A stretch of DNA of 64,000 bases from Bryobacterales bacterium. Lineage in GTDB: Bacteria; Acidobacteriota; Terriglobia; Bryobacterales; Bryobacteraceae. The stretch covers positions 1-64,000 of the forward strand of contig JADZGD010000114.1 of the NCBI GenBank assembly GCA_020854055.1, given 5' to 3'. Below the pieces are notes generated by a model, which was given only the letters and a program-made list of their open reading frames with translations, was not told the DNA's origin and did not search any database. A program made the position numbers and the translations under genes. Positions 19,401 to 26,564 of this stretch are shown here, piece by piece (the first letter of the stretch is position 1; every line of letters starts with the position of its first letter).

Positions 19401-19573
19401 TCCACCGGATTCATGCCGGTGTAGTTCCAATCGGAGGCGACCACCGGGATGTTGATGTTCGGAAATATGTCAGTCGGCATCCGCTGGATCGCCACGGGCG
19501 CCAGGATCAGGATCAAGATGGCTAGCACGATGAACGTATAGGGCCGCTCCAACGCGACCCTGACAATCCACAT
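16415..19573 (-). CDS. RND multidrug efflux transporter (AcrB/HAE1 family)
   Basis: A 1052-residue inner-membrane proton/drug antiporter. ATG 19573 (Met-Trp-Ile-Val-Arg-Val-Ala-Leu-Glu-Arg-Pro-Tyr) is preferred over an in-frame start 37 codons upstream that would place non-family sequence before the first helix. The first helix is followed by PTDIFPNINIPVVASDW, typical of the family. TM4 carries GGLALAVGILVDDATVTIEN, with the proton-relay Asp pair, and the C-terminal half has GAIMCMGVATANSVLVV. The substrate is unknown. The gene is first in the operon and divergent from the TetR gene, across a 15-bp palindromic operator. Confidence 0.95.
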   Translation of the reverse strand: MWIVRVALERPYTFIVLAILILILAPVAIQRMPTDIFPNINIPVVASDWNYTGMNPVEMEGRIVSGYERSLSTTVSDIQHIESQILNGIAVIKIYFHPNVNINTALAQVTAISQTTLRQMPPGITPPLVMNYSASTVPILQLSLSSPTLSEQELGDLGMNFIRSQLATVQGASVPWPFGGKTPQVMVDLNPALLSSKGLSPQDVVSAVTSQNLILPAGTAKIGQFEYQVDMNGSPRTIEELNSLPIRANTDGVVYLRDVSSIRNGFAPQTNIVRQDGKRGALLIIYKTGNASTLDIVKGVRQLLPRLRATLPPDLKIEPLADQSIFVRAAIDGVVREAVIAACLTAVMILLFLGSWRSTLIIAISIPLSILSSIIVLWMLHETINIMTLGGLALAVGILVDDATVTIENIERFIERGMPLDNAIFEGAAQISVPALVSTLCISIVFLPMFFLSGVPKFLFVPLAEAVIFAMLASYVLSRTLVPTLAKYLLTDQGRHGEERHKRHSWNIFAAFQHAFERAFWSFRDVYTALLTVTVHHARIFLPLFLGAALCAFLLLPYMGRNFFPEVDTGQFELHMRVRTGTRLEETARRCDAVENFIRTQIPSSDLAGILDTIGVPASTINLTYNNTGVIGTEDADILVTLKPEHRPTRDYVRILRRELANAFPGVIFSFLPADMVSQILNFGLPAPLDIQVVGPDVEANRKFVNRILPELRRVPGAVDIRLQQAFDHPRFHIEVDRTRAAQSGFTQREIANSLLVSLSGSQQTTPTFWLNPNNGVSYSLVTQTPQYRIQGLHDLETIPITGSGGPRSGILADVSSIRRTETMGVVSHWNVQRVLDIYGGVQDRDLGAVGHDVEHVLDANRSALPRGAQLIVRGQLEEMNDSYRGLLGGLVFSIVLVYLLIVVNFQSWLDPFIIITALPEALAGILLFLFLTHTTLSVPALMGAIMCMGVATANSVLVVAFAKESLMETGDSIAAAIAAGSTRFRPVLMTALAMIIGMVPMALGLGEGGEQNAPLGRAVIGGLILATVATLFFVPGVFSVLHRKTGARRSA

Positions 19574-19644
19574 GTGTGAGAATACCCTCCCCGGCTTCGC
19601 CCGCCCTCCGGCATCTTCAACGTGGACCGGAGTCGAAATAAAAT

Positions 19645-19659
19645 ACGAAACGGTTTCGT
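19645..19659. promoter_or_regulatory. Perfect 15-bp palindrome, probable TetR operator
   Basis: The sequence ACGAAAC-G-GTTTCGT is a perfect 7+1+7 inverted repeat in the 113-base gap between the RND operon (start 19573, minus) and the TetR gene (start 19687, plus). It resembles operators of TetR-type efflux repressors. A TATACT box lies just downstream at 19667-19672, only 14 bases before the TetR start codon, so the repeat overlaps the position expected for the -35 region of the tetR promoter. Binding there could repress both directions. Confidence 0.8.
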
Positions 19660-19686
19660 CTTGAATTATACTAGAAGCCGGCACCG

Positions 19687-20322
19687 ATGGTAAAAGCTCT
19701 CACCCTGGAGGGCGCGCCGCGCAAGGCCGGAAGGCCACGCGACGAGGCCGTCCGCAGAAAAGTCGTCAAAGCTGCATTTGAACTGATGGAAGAGGTGGGT
19801 TATGCGCGGCTGAGTTGCGATTCCATCGCGCGGCGCGCAGGGTGCGGTAAGGCTACAATCTACCGCTGGTGGCCGAACAAGGCCGCCGTCGTGATCGACG
19901 CGTTTGTGGAGAGCGTCACACCCGAACTGCCCAATCAGAAACTCGGCAGCCTGGACGAGTATGTCACCATGCACCTGAGACGCTTCGGAAACGTGCTGGC
20001 AGGGAGACGGGGAGCTTTTCTGGCGGCGGTGCTCGCCGCCGCGCAGGACGATGCCGACGTGGAAGCGGCATTCCTCTCGCACTGGCTGGCGCCGCGGCGC
20101 AGTGTCTCAATGAGGATTCTGGCGGAGTACCAGGCGGAAGGGGAACTGGACGCGAATGCGGACCTTGGCCAGGCGCTCGACATCATGTACGGCCCGCTGC
20201 ACTTTCTGCTGATGGTACGGCATGCGAAAATCACCCCTCGTTACACGGACAGCCTGGCCGCTTTGATTCTAAGGGGCCTGCGCGCGGCCAGCCACCGGAA
20301 GCGGCGGCGTCCGCGATCCTGA
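19687..20322 (+). CDS. TetR family transcriptional regulator of the efflux operon
   Basis: A 211-residue regulator. The N-terminal helix-turn-helix reads VGYARLSCDSIARRAGCGKATIYRWWPNKAAVVIDAF in pieces typical of TetR proteins (about residues 36-75). A C-terminal all-helical ligand domain follows, similar to TetR_C proteins with an LGSLDEYVTMHLRRFGNVL helix. It is divergent from the RND pump genes, so it very probably represses them and itself through the palindrome at 19645-19659 and is released by a pump substrate. The predicted -10 box leaves a leader of only about 8-10 bases. Confidence 0.9.
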   Translation: MVKALTLEGAPRKAGRPRDEAVRRKVVKAAFELMEEVGYARLSCDSIARRAGCGKATIYRWWPNKAAVVIDAFVESVTPELPNQKLGSLDEYVTMHLRRFGNVLAGRRGAFLAAVLAAAQDDADVEAAFLSHWLAPRRSVSMRILAEYQAEGELDANADLGQALDIMYGPLHFLLMVRHAKITPRYTDSLAALILRGLRAASHRKRRRPRS

Positions 20323-20381
20323 CCGCGGCGAGCGGGCATTCCTGCTTGCACTCGCACACGAACCGCAGTATCGTCAATTTC

Positions 20382-21329
20382 GTGACCATCACGCGACGCA
20401 CCATTTTAGCCGCCGCCTCCGCGGCGGTTGCCTCGCATGCGCAACATACACGCCCACCCAACTGGAAACCGATGCTGGGCGTACTGGCCCGCTACTCCCC
20501 CTCTAACTTGGAATTTGTAAAATCCGAGGGCTTCGCCAGCATGCAACTCCGGATCGATCCCTTCCAGAGCGATTCCGCAATTGCCGAAATCAAAAAGACC
20601 ATCCAGCGCTCCGGTCTCTATATATCGTCGCTGGCCGTGGACGGAAACCACATCGACCCCGACCGGGCGAAGCGGGAAAAGCAGAATAACTACGCCAGGA
20701 AATGTTTAGAGTTATGCGGAGAACTGGGGATCCCGAATATCGGCGGCCAGTCCGGGACGATAAAAGGAGCGCCTCTCGCCCAGCAGGTAGATGAGATTGT
20801 CAAGGTCTACACCGAACAGTATTTTCCGCTTTGCGAACGCTATAAGGTACGCATCCTCTGGGAGCCCTACGCCGGCGGACCTAACATCGCGACCGGACCG
20901 GTGGGATGGGAGGCGCTGTTCAAGGCTTTCAACGATAGCCCCCACGTGGGGCTGCAGTTCGATCCTTCACACCTCGTCTGGCAATTTATGGATCCGGTGG
21001 CCGCGGCCCGCGAGTTCGCCTCTAAGATTTATGACGTGCATTTGAAGGATACGGAAGTCCTGTGGCATGTTCTGAGGCGTACCGGAATTCATCCTCTGGA
21101 CAATTCGCGGTGGTGGCGATTCCGCCTGCCAGGCAACGGTTTGGTGGATTGGAAGGGTTTCTTCGCGGTCTTGGCCGAAATCGGCTACAAGGGCGCGATG
21201 AACATCGAGCACGAAGACGAATTTTATTATCCGGCCTACGCCGGCGACAACTTTACCGAAAACTACAAACGCGGATTTCGTGTGGCACACGATTATCTGA
21301 AAACACTGGTTCCGCCACTGGTCGCATGA
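20382..21329 (+). CDS. Secreted sugar phosphate isomerase/epimerase-like TIM-barrel protein
   Basis: A 315-residue xylose-isomerase-like TIM barrel. The reading frame is open far upstream, inside the TetR gene, but GTG 20382 gives Thr-Ile-Thr-Arg-Arg-Thr-Ile-Leu-Ala-Ala-Ala, a Tat-like leader, and is the sensible start. Metal-site segments typical of the family are visible: VRILWEPYAGGP with the first Glu, HVGLQFDPSHLVW with Asp and His, and MNIEHEDEF with the last Glu. In this family a divalent metal supports sugar isomerisation or epimerisation. It may be co-transcribed with the small HhH gene 7 bases downstream. Substrate unknown. Confidence 0.82.
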   Translation: MTITRRTILAAASAAVASHAQHTRPPNWKPMLGVLARYSPSNLEFVKSEGFASMQLRIDPFQSDSAIAEIKKTIQRSGLYISSLAVDGNHIDPDRAKREKQNNYARKCLELCGELGIPNIGGQSGTIKGAPLAQQVDEIVKVYTEQYFPLCERYKVRILWEPYAGGPNIATGPVGWEALFKAFNDSPHVGLQFDPSHLVWQFMDPVAAAREFASKIYDVHLKDTEVLWHVLRRTGIHPLDNSRWWRFRLPGNGLVDWKGFFAVLAEIGYKGAMNIEHEDEFYYPAYAGDNFTENYKRGFRVAHDYLKTLVPPLVA

Positions 21330-21336
21330 GGGGATT

Positions 21337-21654
21337 ATGAATCGAAAATTCACCATGCTAGCCGTCGTGCTGGCTCTCACATTTGCAATCGCCGCCCCAT
21401 CGTCCGGCGCTCCCGGCGCGAAGGGCGCCACGGCCACCAAGCACGCAGCAACACAGCATCAGCAAGATCTGATCGACATCAACTCCGCCACCGCCGATCA
21501 ACTGAAAGCGATTCCCGGCATCGGCGATGTCTACTCGCAAAAGATTATTGCGGGCCGGCCATACAAGGGCAAGGACGAATTGGTTCAGAAAAAAATTCTG
21601 CCGCAGGCCGTCTATAACAAGGTAAAGAACCGGATCATCGCCAAGCAGAAATGA
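21337..21654 (+). CDS. Secreted helix-hairpin-helix protein (ComEA-like)
   Basis: A 105-residue protein with a signal peptide (LAVVLALTFAIAAPSSGAPG) and one helix-hairpin-helix region: IDINSATADQLKAIPGIGDV followed by a second hairpin with PYKGKDELVQKKILPQAVYN. The pattern is that of ComEA-type proteins that bind DNA outside the inner membrane during uptake. Full ComEA proteins have a membrane anchor that stays uncleaved; here the leader ends in Ala-Pro-Ser-Ser-Gly-Ala and may be cleaved, making this a free periplasmic protein. No other competence genes are nearby. It lies 7 bases after the TIM-barrel gene. Confidence 0.85.
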   Translation: MNRKFTMLAVVLALTFAIAAPSSGAPGAKGATATKHAATQHQQDLIDINSATADQLKAIPGIGDVYSQKIIAGRPYKGKDELVQKKILPQAVYNKVKNRIIAKQK

Positions 21655-21720
21655 GCGCTTCGAACTCGCGTGAAGCGCCGTGCCTGCGTTTGGGGCGGAG
21701 TGCAATCCAGCTCCAAACGC
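21655..21720 (+). terminator. Two hairpins after the HhH gene, possible terminator without U-tract
   Basis: Directly after the stop codon, GCGCTTC (21655-21661) pairs with GAAGCGC (21672-21678) around a 10-base loop. A second stem pairs GCGTTTGG (21686-21693) with CCAAACGC (21713-21720). No run of T follows, so intrinsic termination is uncertain, but the position between two convergent genes fits a bidirectional 3'-end structure. Confidence 0.45.
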
Positions 21721-21780
21721 TCGACCTTTGACCTCGCAGGGCTCCGTTTCGGCCGGCCTTGATCAGCATCACGGCCTCAC

Positions 21781-21806
21781 TTTACAGGGGTCACATTTAC
21801 TGTAAA
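21781..21806. repeat. Short inverted repeat in a convergent intergenic gap
   Basis: TTTACAG (21781-21787) and CTGTAAA (21800-21806) form a 7-bp inverted repeat with a 12-base spacer in an A/T-richer stretch. It lies between the HhH gene and the enolase-superfamily gene. The GGGGTCACATTTAC inside loosely recalls end sequences next to REP-type transposases, but no transposase is present, so origin and function are unknown. Confidence 0.35.
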
Positions 21807-21863
21807 TCTTATGTTTCAACGTTTTACATGCGACACGACGAATCGCATGGCGAGGCTCTCTGT

Positions 21864-22982
21864 TCAGGCCACCCGGTACTGGGCGATGGCTTCTTCGTTC
21901 AGTTCGACACCCAGGCCGGGGGTGGCTGGGATATCGAGGTAACCATCGCGGAGTGCGATGTCCTGGCGGGTGATGTGTTCACGGAGGGCTGTGTTTTCCT
22001 GGACTACGAATTCGGCGATGAAAGAGTTGGGGATGGAATTGAGAAAGTGGAGGGCGGCGGCTACGTTGACGTAGGTGGAAAAGCCGTGGTTGACGACGGG
22101 AAGGCCGCGGTCCTCGGCCAGGGCGGCGAGTTTCATGGCGGCGGTGAAGCCTCCGCAGCGGGTGAGGTCGATCTGGAGGATGTCGATTTTGCCCTGGTCC
22201 ATCAGTTGGAGGAAGCCGAGGCGGCTCGATTCCTGCTCGCCGGCGGCGATGCGGACATCGGTGGCGGCGGAGAGGCGGGCGTAACCTTCGTAGTTGTCGG
22301 GCAGGAGGGGTTCTTCGAGCCAGAAGATGTTGAATTCGGAGAAGGCGCGGGCACGGCGGATGGCGGTTTTGGCGTCCCAGACGAGGCCGGCGTCGATCAT
22401 CAGGTCGGCATCGGGGCCGAGTCCCTGGCGGGCTTGGCGGACGAGCGCGATGTCGGTAGCCTCATTTTGTCCCATCGGATCCCAGCCGAATTTGACGGAG
22501 GTGAAGCCGCGGTCGCGGAAGCGGCGGGCAAGTTCCCCAGTTTCGTGAGGGGTGGCGCCGAACAGGGAGCTGGCGTAGGGACGGATACGCTGGTGGAAGC
22601 CGCCACCGAGCAGCTTCCAGATGGGCTGGCCGAGGGCTTTGCCCTTGATATCCCAGAGGGCGATGTCGATGCCGCTGATGGCGTGGAAGCCGATGCCGGC
22701 GCGGCCGGAGTAGATGTTACGCCGGTACATCTTGTGCCAGAGGTACTCAGTCTCGAAGGGATCCTCACCGATTAGGAGCTCGGCGAGACCGGTGGTGATG
22801 GTGTGCGAGTAGGGCCCTTCGATGGCCCACTTGGCTGCCATGGGGGCGCAATCAACTTCGCCGATGCCGGTGATGCCGGCGTCGGTGTGGATACGGACGA
22901 TGAGGGCATCCTGGCCACTGTCGCACTGCTGGTGGACCTGCTGCTGGCGGAGGAAGAGGGCTTCGACGTTGGTGATCTTCAT
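21864..22982 (-). CDS. Mandelate racemase/muconate lactonizing family enzyme (enolase superfamily)
   Basis: A 372-residue enzyme with the N-terminal capping domain and modified TIM barrel of the superfamily. Start at 22982 (Met-Lys-Ile-Thr-Asn-Val-Glu) matches family N-termini; an ATG at 23003 would add seven residues. Readable catalytic parts are TSVKFGWDP (Lys of the second strand), LMIDAGLVWD and FWLEEPLLPD (Asp and Glu metal ligands), IAAGEQE (third ligand) and LPVVNHGFSTY (His base). This fits an acid-sugar dehydratase or racemase that removes a proton next to a carboxylate. The minus-strand coding sequence is strongly C-rich, so the plus strand here is unusually G-rich. Confidence 0.88.
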   Translation of the reverse strand: MKITNVEALFLRQQQVHQQCDSGQDALIVRIHTDAGITGIGEVDCAPMAAKWAIEGPYSHTITTGLAELLIGEDPFETEYLWHKMYRRNIYSGRAGIGFHAISGIDIALWDIKGKALGQPIWKLLGGGFHQRIRPYASSLFGATPHETGELARRFRDRGFTSVKFGWDPMGQNEATDIALVRQARQGLGPDADLMIDAGLVWDAKTAIRRARAFSEFNIFWLEEPLLPDNYEGYARLSAATDVRIAAGEQESSRLGFLQLMDQGKIDILQIDLTRCGGFTAAMKLAALAEDRGLPVVNHGFSTYVNVAAALHFLNSIPNSFIAEFVVQENTALREHITRQDIALRDGYLDIPATPGLGVELNEEAIAQYRVA

Positions 22983-23346
22983 GTCAGATGGCAAGGATAG
23001 CATTGTTTGAAATTTGTAAGTGGTTGAAAATTTAGTCAAGTCTCAGGTTCGTTTTGTATTTTCTGTTCTCTGATGCGGGCTGCGCCGTGGCGGGTTTGTC
23101 AGAAGATTGGGTTGTTACGGGTTTCGTATCGCTGGAGGAGGTGGAATTCGGAGTTGGGGTTGGCAAGGGGGGGTGAAGGAGGCGGCGGGATCCGCTTTTG
23201 AGAGCGTTGTCTTGATAGCAGGCCGTGGTGCAGGGCGTTTCGGGATAATCGGGCCCGGCCTTGAGGGGTTTGGGGGCTTCGCCGCCGGCGGCCTCCTCCC
23301 CGCCACCCATCCACGGTGACTCCGGCCACTGGAATTTCCTGTGCGC
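22983..23346. other. Intergenic region between divergent genes, no gene recognised
   Basis: This 364-base gap separates the divergent enolase-superfamily gene and the E1 gene, so promoters of both should lie here; no convincing -35/-10 pair was found. The first part is A/T-richer (22995-23080), then the plus strand becomes strikingly G-rich with a run of seven G near 23165. A minus-strand frame (about 23032-23358, 108 codons from an internal ATG) is open and Pro/Thr/Ser-rich at its end, but it would overlap the E1 start and lacks a recognisable domain; I do not call it. Confidence 0.5.
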
Positions 23347-25389
23347 ATGCGTCAACATAAAGGTATGGGTACTACTGGGACGCTTCCCTACAATGAGCCA
23401 ATCGTCGTACCGCACGAGACAACGCTCGAACTCTACCGTAAGATGCTCACCGTGTTCTTCGTCGAAGAACGCATGAGGGTCTTCGTCAAGCAGGGGAAGT
23501 GCTCGTTTAACGCCTCTACCCGGGGTCACGAAAAGGCGCAGGTCGGCATGACCATGCTGCTCCGCCCGGGCTTCGACTGGTTTTTTCCCTATTACCGCTC
23601 CAAAGCGCTGGCAATCGCCCTTGGCGTGCCCCTTAAGAACATCTTCCTCGGAATGCTCAGCCGCGAGGGCGATCCCAATTCAAACGGCCGCAATATGGCC
23701 GAACATTTTTCCTCGCGTGAATTGAATCTTGTCTCGCAAACCGCCGTCACCGCCACTCAGTATCTGAACGCCGTCGGAGTCGCCCGGGCGCTTCAGGTTC
23801 AGGGCGAAGGACGCCTGGTCCACGTCGCCTCCGGAGAAGGCGCTACCAGCGAGGGCGAGTTCTTCGAGGCCCTCAACTGGGCTGGCCGTGAAAAGCTGCC
23901 CATGATTTTCCTGGTGCAGAACAACGGCTACGCCATCAGCGTACCCAAGCACACCCAGACCGGCGCTGAAATCCACCACATCGCCCAAGGCTTCGGCGTT
24001 CGCAGCTTCCATCTCGACGGTACCTGGTTCGAGGCGATGTACCAGCAGTTGCCCCCCGCCATCGAAGGCGTGCGGCGTGGCGAAGGCCCCATTCTGTTCG
24101 AAGCTGACGTCGTCCGCCTCGACCCGCATTCCTCCTCCGACGATCACCGCAAGTACCGTTCGCCGGAAGAATTAGCCGCCGCCGCCGAGCGCGATCCCGT
24201 CATCCTCACCGAGAACTACCTGCTCCACCACAAGGTCCTGACTAAAGAGGAGATCGACGCGTTCCGCGCCTCCATCAAGGCCGAAGTCGATCAGGCAGCC
24301 GCCGAGGCCGACAGCTATCCTCAGCCCTCCACCACCAATCTACTGGCGCATATTTACTCCGACGCTCCCCAGCCGCCGCTGGTTCAGCCCCGCTACATTG
24401 CCGAAAAGCCCATCACCATGCTCGATGCCATCAACCACGCCCTGCGTGAGGAGATGGAGCGCAACCCCAAAATCTTCATGTGGGGCGAGGATATCGCCGA
24501 TCCGAAAGGAGGCGTCTTCGGCGTCACCCGCGGCCTTACAAATGCCTTTCCCGAGCGCGTCTTCAACTCCCCGCTAGCCGAAGCCAGCATCGCCGGAGTA
24601 GCAGCCGGCATGGCTATCGCCGGCTATAAGCCCATCGTCGAGATTCAATTCGCCGATTACACCTGGCCGGCGTTCCTCCAAATGCGTAACGAAATTCCCA
24701 CCGTCAGGTGGCGCAGCCAGAACGTCTGGCAGTGCCCCATGGTAGTGCGCATCGCCTGCGGCGGCTACATCAAAGGCGGCCCCTGGCATTCCGCCTGCAT
24801 CGAAGGCGTCTTCGCTCACATCCCCGGCTGGCGAGTCGTCTTTCCCAGTTGCGCCGAGGATGCCAAGGGACTGCTGAAAACCGCGGCCCGCTCTGAAGAC
24901 CCCGTACTGTTCCTCGAGCATAAAGGCCTCTACCGCAAACCCCAGGCGCAGTCGCCGGAACCGGATGCCGATTACCTCATCCCCTTCGGCAAAGGCCGCA
25001 TCGTGAAGGAAGGTACCGAGCTCACCATTGTCACCTGGGGCTATACCGTCCACCTGGCCGTCGATGCCGCCCGCCAGTTGGAAGCCGAAGGCTACTCGGT
25101 CGAAGTGATCGACCTGCGCACCATCGCCCCGTTCGATGAGGAACTGATCACCCGGAGCGTCCGCAAAACCAGCCGTGTTCTAGTCGCCTACGAAGACTCG
25201 CTCACCATGGGCTTCGGAGCCGAAATCGCCGCCCGCATTGCCCAGGATTGCTTTACGGATCTCGATGCCCCCGTCCGCCGCATTGCTGCTGAAGACTGCT
25301 TCGTTCCCACCGCGCCCAACCTGGAATTGACGGTATTGCCGTCGGCAGCCGGAATTCGGGAGGCCGCCGCCGAACTGTTGCGCTGGTAA
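23347..25389 (+). CDS. Fused alpha-beta E1 component of a 2-oxoacid dehydrogenase
   Basis: A 680-residue thiamine-diphosphate enzyme that decarboxylates a 2-oxoacid and passes the acyl group to a lipoyl E2. Residues 1-340 are the alpha part, with the ThDP motif reading HVASGEGATSEGEFFEALNW and ending in LVQNNGYAISVP (the usual GDG is GEG). Residues 350-680 are the beta part, with FMWGEDIADPKGGVFGVT, FNSPLAEASIAGVAAGMAI and a transketolase C-terminal domain. The one-chain form and motif details are closest to the branched-chain (2-oxoisovalerate) type. No E2 or E3 gene is adjacent. Start could be 23347 or the ATG at 23371. Confidence 0.9.
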   Translation: MRQHKGMGTTGTLPYNEPIVVPHETTLELYRKMLTVFFVEERMRVFVKQGKCSFNASTRGHEKAQVGMTMLLRPGFDWFFPYYRSKALAIALGVPLKNIFLGMLSREGDPNSNGRNMAEHFSSRELNLVSQTAVTATQYLNAVGVARALQVQGEGRLVHVASGEGATSEGEFFEALNWAGREKLPMIFLVQNNGYAISVPKHTQTGAEIHHIAQGFGVRSFHLDGTWFEAMYQQLPPAIEGVRRGEGPILFEADVVRLDPHSSSDDHRKYRSPEELAAAAERDPVILTENYLLHHKVLTKEEIDAFRASIKAEVDQAAAEADSYPQPSTTNLLAHIYSDAPQPPLVQPRYIAEKPITMLDAINHALREEMERNPKIFMWGEDIADPKGGVFGVTRGLTNAFPERVFNSPLAEASIAGVAAGMAIAGYKPIVEIQFADYTWPAFLQMRNEIPTVRWRSQNVWQCPMVVRIACGGYIKGGPWHSACIEGVFAHIPGWRVVFPSCAEDAKGLLKTAARSEDPVLFLEHKGLYRKPQAQSPEPDADYLIPFGKGRIVKEGTELTIVTWGYTVHLAVDAARQLEAEGYSVEVIDLRTIAPFDEELITRSVRKTSRVLVAYEDSLTMGFGAEIAARIAQDCFTDLDAPVRRIAAEDCFVPTAPNLELTVLPSAAGIREAAAELLRW

Positions 25390-25450
25390 AGCGGCCACCA
25401 ATACCGCTCCGGGAAGGGCAATCGCCAGAGGTTGCCCTCCCCGGCCGCAA

Positions 25451-26008
25451 TCACAAACTCCCGTGCAAACCCCGCCGCTTGGCCATCTCGTTCCCGATGC
25501 TCTTTCGGTCCGGTTCGCCCAACACCATCGTCGCCACCGGAAATACCTCCCGCTCCTCAATGGCGATATGCTGCTCGTAAATCCTGGCCATCCCGGCCAG
25601 AAGTTCAGCCAACCGCGCCGCATCGGCCTGTGGCAGTGTTCCCGCATCCAACCAGGCCTGCCCCAACCGGTCCACCTCGGCATGGTCCGCATCCAGCCGC
25701 GAGTGATCGTTCTCTAACGCATCCACCCGGCCGATCACCGGCTTCACTTCCTCCCGCTCCATCGCCCTCAGCCGCGGAAAGATACTATCTTCTTCGTCCC
25801 GCGTGTGCTTCGGGGCCGCTTCCCGGAAGTAACGCAGTGCCGTATTCATCGCCACCCGCTGCTCATCGTTCAAAGCTCTGCCGCCGGCCGCCTCCGTCAC
25901 CCGGATCAACACCGAAAGAAATCTCTCGATCCGCCGGTGACAATCGTGCAGCACACCGATCGGGTTGCTAAAATCGGCCTGCGGCTTCGCTCCAATCACA
26001 ACTGGCAT
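25451..26008 (-). CDS. Hemerythrin domain protein
   Basis: A 185-residue four-helix protein with hemerythrin-like metal ligands: His in LHDCHRRIERFL, His and Glu in KHTRDEEDSIFPRL, His in LENDHSRLDADHAEV, and His-Ile-Ala-Ile-Glu-Glu-Arg-Glu-Val-Phe-Pro near residue 148. Such domains hold a di-iron site and bind O2 or NO, or store iron. It is the last gene of a three-gene minus-strand unit with a DUF1858 protein (34-base gap) and a DUF438/hemerythrin/PAS protein, which points to sensing or repair under oxygen or nitric oxide stress. The coding strand is G-rich, opposite to neighbouring genes. Confidence 0.88.
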   Translation of the reverse strand: MPVVIGAKPQADFSNPIGVLHDCHRRIERFLSVLIRVTEAAGGRALNDEQRVAMNTALRYFREAAPKHTRDEEDSIFPRLRAMEREEVKPVIGRVDALENDHSRLDADHAEVDRLGQAWLDAGTLPQADAARLAELLAGMARIYEQHIAIEEREVFPVATMVLGEPDRKSIGNEMAKRRGLHGSL

Positions 26009-26042
26009 CTATTCCCCTCTCTTCTATCTATTGTGGCGCAAT

Positions 26043-26564
26043 TCAACCCTGAGGCCCGCGCCGTCCGAAATAGGTCACGAAATCCGATCCCTCGCCCGTG
26101 CAGTAGACCTCCACTCCGGCCCGCTGCATCGTCACAATCAGCGGCTCCGGCCGGAAACTGCTGTGCAGCACTACCGCCTTCCCAGACTCCACAGACTCCA
26201 CCGCCTCACGCAGTTTGCCGATCGGGTGCCCCCCGGCCGCCAGAATCTCGTCCGCATTCAGTTCCCGGCCCACTGCCGCCCCTAACAGCCAGGAGCCCTC
26301 CACCGCCGTGTCGCCGGAGCCGCCTACCTCGCCTCCCACGCTCTGCCCCGCGCACTCGCACAGCCGCTCGATCATCTCCCGCAGGTTCACCTGCCCGATC
26401 TTGGCCGCCTGCTCAATCGTCGCGATCTTCGCCACCGTCCGCCGGATAATCGGGTTACGCAGCTTGGCAAACGCCGGCGCCATGTTGATCAGCACCGCCT
26501 CGGCCTGCGGGTAGGCTTCCAACAGCGCCCCAATCGTCGTGTCCGCGCCGATTCGCAGCTTCAT
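26043..26564 (-). CDS. DUF1858 domain protein with a C-terminal DUF2249/TusA-like half
   Basis: A 173-residue cytoplasmic protein. Residues 1-70 fit DUF1858: an ADTTIGALLEAYPQAEAVLI opening, then FAKLRNPIIRRTVAKIATIEQAAKIG and a Cys-containing end (RLCECAGQ). The second half has SGKAVVLHSSFRPEPLIVTM, close to the strand-helix pattern of DUF2249/TusA-like domains that often accompany hemerythrins. The start overlaps the stop of the DUF438 gene by four bases, so the two are coupled. Family function is unproven; co-occurrence suggests iron-sulfur or NO-related chemistry. Confidence 0.8.
   Translation of the reverse strand: MKLRIGADTTIGALLEAYPQAEAVLINMAPAFAKLRNPIIRRTVAKIATIEQAAKIGQVNLREMIERLCECAGQSVGGEVGGSGDTAVEGSWLLGAAVGRELNADEILAAGGHPIGKLREAVESVESGKAVVLHSSFRPEPLIVTMQRAGVEVYCTGEGSDFVTYFGRRGPQG

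Noticed and set aside
21759..22775. A 338-codon plus-strand frame opposite the enolase-superfamily gene
   Set aside because: Its translation is a low-complexity Gly/Val/Glu/Ala sequence caused by the strong codon bias of the real minus-strand gene, which has all catalytic residues.
23032..23358. A 108-codon minus-strand frame ending in Pro/Thr/Ser-rich sequence
   Set aside because: It would overlap the E1 start, has no ribosome-binding site or recognisable domain, and lies in a region of extreme G bias where long open frames arise by chance. A real small lipoprotein-type gene cannot be fully excluded.
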